In this document: positions 6,656 to 7,677 of the stretch, piece by piece
How the letters are laid out: every line of letters begins with the position of its first letter
Position numbering within the stretch: position 1 is the stretch's first letter
NCBI GenBank assembly: GCA_900549295.1
Contig: URNG01000127.1
Location: 1-7,677 of the forward strand
DNA from: an uncultured Rhodocyclaceae bacterium
GTDB taxonomy: Bacteria; Pseudomonadota; Gammaproteobacteria; Burkholderiales; Rhodocyclaceae
Direction of reading: 5' to 3'
Length of the DNA stretch: 7,677 nt
Made by a program: the position numbers and the translations under genes
The notes under the pieces: generated by a model
The model's input: the letters and a program-made list of their open reading frames with translations, nothing else
Database searches by the model: none
What the model was told of the DNA's origin: nothing

Positions 6656-6958
6656 TTACTTGAACGACAGCACCCAGCGCGCAAGTTTGGCGGCTTCCGC
6701 ATCGCTCACCTGATTGGGCGGCATGGGCACCTGGCCCCATTCGTCCTTGCTGCCGTTCTTGATCTTGGCCGTGAGAGCAGCTTCCGCGCCCTTCTCGCTC
6801 GCGCGCTTGGCGGCGATGTCCTTGTAGCTGGGGCCGACGATCTTGTTGCCTATGCCATGGCAGGTCGTGCAATTCTTGGCCTTGGCAAGCGCCTCGTCCG
6901 CCTGCGCGGCGTGACCCAGGGCAAGGCCGAAAACGGCCAGAACGATAAAGGAACGCAT
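6656..6958 (-). CDS. Periplasmic class I cytochrome c (c551/c552 type)
   Basis: A 100-residue precursor of a small monohaem electron carrier. A signal peptide (residues 1-20, hydrophobic core IVLAVFGLAL, cleavage after AQA) is followed by a mature domain of about 80 residues. CTTCH (30-34) binds haem covalently through Cys30 and Cys33, with His34 as axial ligand. Met79 in VPMPPN is the expected sixth ligand, and a C-terminal helix (86-99) closes the fold. The VGPSYKDIAAK stretch (41-51) is typical of proteobacterial c551/c552 proteins that shuttle electrons between membrane complexes and terminal oxidases or reductases. ATG at 6956-6958 is preceded by AGGAG at five bases; longer frames upstream would overlap the response regulator gene and lack a signal peptide. 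It starts 82 bases after the response regulator stop. No partner oxidase or reductase is in the window. Confidence 0.93.
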   Translation of the reverse strand: MRSFIVLAVFGLALGHAAQADEALAKAKNCTTCHGIGNKIVGPSYKDIAAKRASEKGAEAALTAKIKNGSKDEWGQVPMPPNQVSDAEAAKLARWVLSFK

Positions 6959-6994
6959 GGTTTCTCCTCTCCGGAACAGGTTTGATTTTTTTGA

Positions 6995-7011
6995 CCCGGC
7001 GCACCGCCGGG
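6995..7011. other. Strong stem-loop between response regulator and cytochrome genes
   Basis: CCCGGCG (6995-7001) pairs with CGCCGGG (7005-7011) around a three-base loop. On the minus strand an A-run, not a T-run, follows; the T-run lies before the stem when read on the plus strand. It is therefore not a standard intrinsic terminator in either direction. It could be an mRNA processing or stability element upstream of the cytochrome ribosome site. Confidence 0.4.
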
Positions 7012-7040
7012 CGCCGCAGTCTAACCCGAGTTGGGTGCAA

Positions 7041-7406
7041 TCAGGCAAACAGCGCCGCAACGCGCGCCGCCAATTCGCTCCAATTGACCGGTTTGGCAAA
7101 ATGAATGGCCGACAATGCATGGCAGCGCGCCAGGAATCCGGCGTCCTCGCGCCCAGTCAGCAGCACGATGGGCAAGCCCGTGCCGTGGCGGCGGCGCAAC
7201 TCGGCAGCCAGGCTCAGGCCATCCAGCCCGGGCATTTCGACATCGAGCAGGAGCAGGTCGAAATCCGGGCTGGCTTCCCAGGCCGCAAGCGCCGCCTGGC
7301 CGTCCTGCACCCAGCACAGACGGTGCGGCGCAGAAAACACGGCCTGCAGCAGGAGGCCCATGGTGGGATCGTCGTCGGCCGCCAGAATCTTCAGCGCGTT
7401 TTGCAT
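7041..7406 (-). CDS. Stand-alone receiver-domain response regulator
   Basis: A 121-residue CheY-like receiver with no output domain. The acidic pocket is in AADDDP (Asp11 and Asp12). The phosphoacceptor is Asp55 in LLLLDVEMPGLDG (51-63). Thr84 (VLLTGRED) and Lys105 (FAKPVN) complete the phosphorylation switch, so the protein should be active. ATG at 7404-7406 is chosen for its GGAGG site seven bases upstream; the longer frame adds Gly/Arg-rich shadow sequence. The start overlaps the end of the upstream Hpt gene by 16 bases in another frame, implying translational coupling. With the Hpt protein it probably forms the tail of a His-Asp phosphorelay. Its target, whether motor, enzyme or another kinase, cannot be inferred here. 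Confidence 0.88.
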   Translation of the reverse strand: MQNALKILAADDDPTMGLLLQAVFSAPHRLCWVQDGQAALAAWEASPDFDLLLLDVEMPGLDGLSLAAELRRRHGTGLPIVLLTGREDAGFLARCHALSAIHFAKPVNWSELAARVAALFA

Positions 7407-7677
7407 CCACCATCCTCCCCGCGCAAAGCCTCCAGCGCCTCGACCACGGCTGGCCATTCCTGGCGCAGCGCCGCGTCCTGCAAGGCAATTTCGGCCGCCC
7501 TTCCAGTTTCCGCCGCAGCGCGGCAGGCTTCCTCGATTTCCCGGCACAAGCCCGCCAGACGCAGCGCGCCGACATTATGGCTGCTCGATTTCAGCGCGTG
7601 ACAGGCACGGGCCATGCCCGCCGCATCGCCCTCGGCCTTCGCCCCCCCGGCGTCCCGCCCCCAAAGCATGGACGACT
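7391..7677 (-). CDS. Histidine phosphotransfer (Hpt) domain, N-terminus cut by the window edge
   Basis: The frame is open to the right edge and ends at TGA (7391-7393). Counting from an internal ATG at 7667-7669, ARACHALKSSSHNVGALRL is the Hpt signature, with His24 as phosphoacceptor, followed by a helix LAGLCREIEEACRAA. The domain relays phosphate between a hybrid kinase's receiver and a response regulator, probably the one encoded next door. A whole Hpt fold needs a helix before the His, so this is most likely the C-terminal end of a longer protein such as a hybrid sensor kinase. The first residues (WGRDAGGAKAEG) are unusually Gly-rich and coincide with a seven-C run at 7642-7648, so a frameshift error near the edge is possible. 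Confidence 0.75.
   Translation of the reverse strand, partial: SSMLWGRDAGGAKAEGDAAGMARACHALKSSSHNVGALRLAGLCREIEEACRAAAETGRAAEIALQDAALRQEWPAVVEALEALRGEDGGCKTR

Noticed and set aside
5628..6713. 361-codon plus-strand open frame antisense to the MFS gene
   Set aside because: Low-complexity Arg/Gln/His-rich product with no recognisable domain, opposite a complete transporter gene.
6983..6997. FNR/Anr-like TTGAT-N4-TTGAC upstream of the cytochrome gene
   Set aside because: The halves are in direct, not inverted, orientation (TTGAT-N4-ATCAA is required), so it is probably just a T-rich run.
6995..7011. Intrinsic terminator after the response regulator
   Set aside because: The stem is strong, but the run that follows it on the coding strand is A, not T.

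Overview
All recognisable genes lie on the minus strand. The window looks like a piece of a high-GC betaproteobacterial chromosome. The suggestion rests on GC-rich codon use, a short Bacillus-like CysE common in that class, a small periplasmic cytochrome c, and a sigma54-controlled organic-acid locus. This taxonomic call is an inference from style and gene content, not from a marker gene. No rRNA, tRNA, CRISPR array, insertion sequence or phage gene is visible.

Layout in the direction of transcription, from high to low coordinates: (1) an Hpt-domain protein running off the right edge, overlapping a stand-alone receiver-domain response regulator (7041-7406); (2) a secreted 100-residue class I cytochrome c (6656-6958); (3) an MFS transporter (5241-6512), followed after 17 bases by a PAS-AAA+-Fis sigma54 activator (3826-5223); (4) a 147-base regulatory gap holding a GG-N10-GC sigma54 promoter and two perfect inverted repeats that could bind the activator; (5) a GntP-family permease (2281-3678), followed after 19 bases by a two-domain acetate/propionate-type CoA-transferase (651-2261) and a good terminator hairpin (605-632); (6) cysE (1-460) with its own sigma70-type promoter, running off the left edge.

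Genes 3 to 5 read as one inducible system. The PAS domain of the activator probably senses a small acid or a cell state. The activator would then bind upstream of the sigma54 promoter and switch on uptake by the GntP permease and activation to the CoA thioester by the CoA-transferase. The order GntP permease / PAS sigma54 activator / MFS transporter resembles, from memory, the Pseudomonas aeruginosa 3-hydroxybutyrate region (PA2004-PA2006, activator HbcR). Here a CoA-transferase sits where that locus has a 3-hydroxybutyrate dehydrogenase. The likely substrate is therefore a short-chain hydroxy or fatty acid, but the sequence does not identify it.

Both ends of the window carry long C/G homopolymers next to protein sequence that stops matching its family. 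The last few dozen bases on each side are therefore probably low-quality contig ends.
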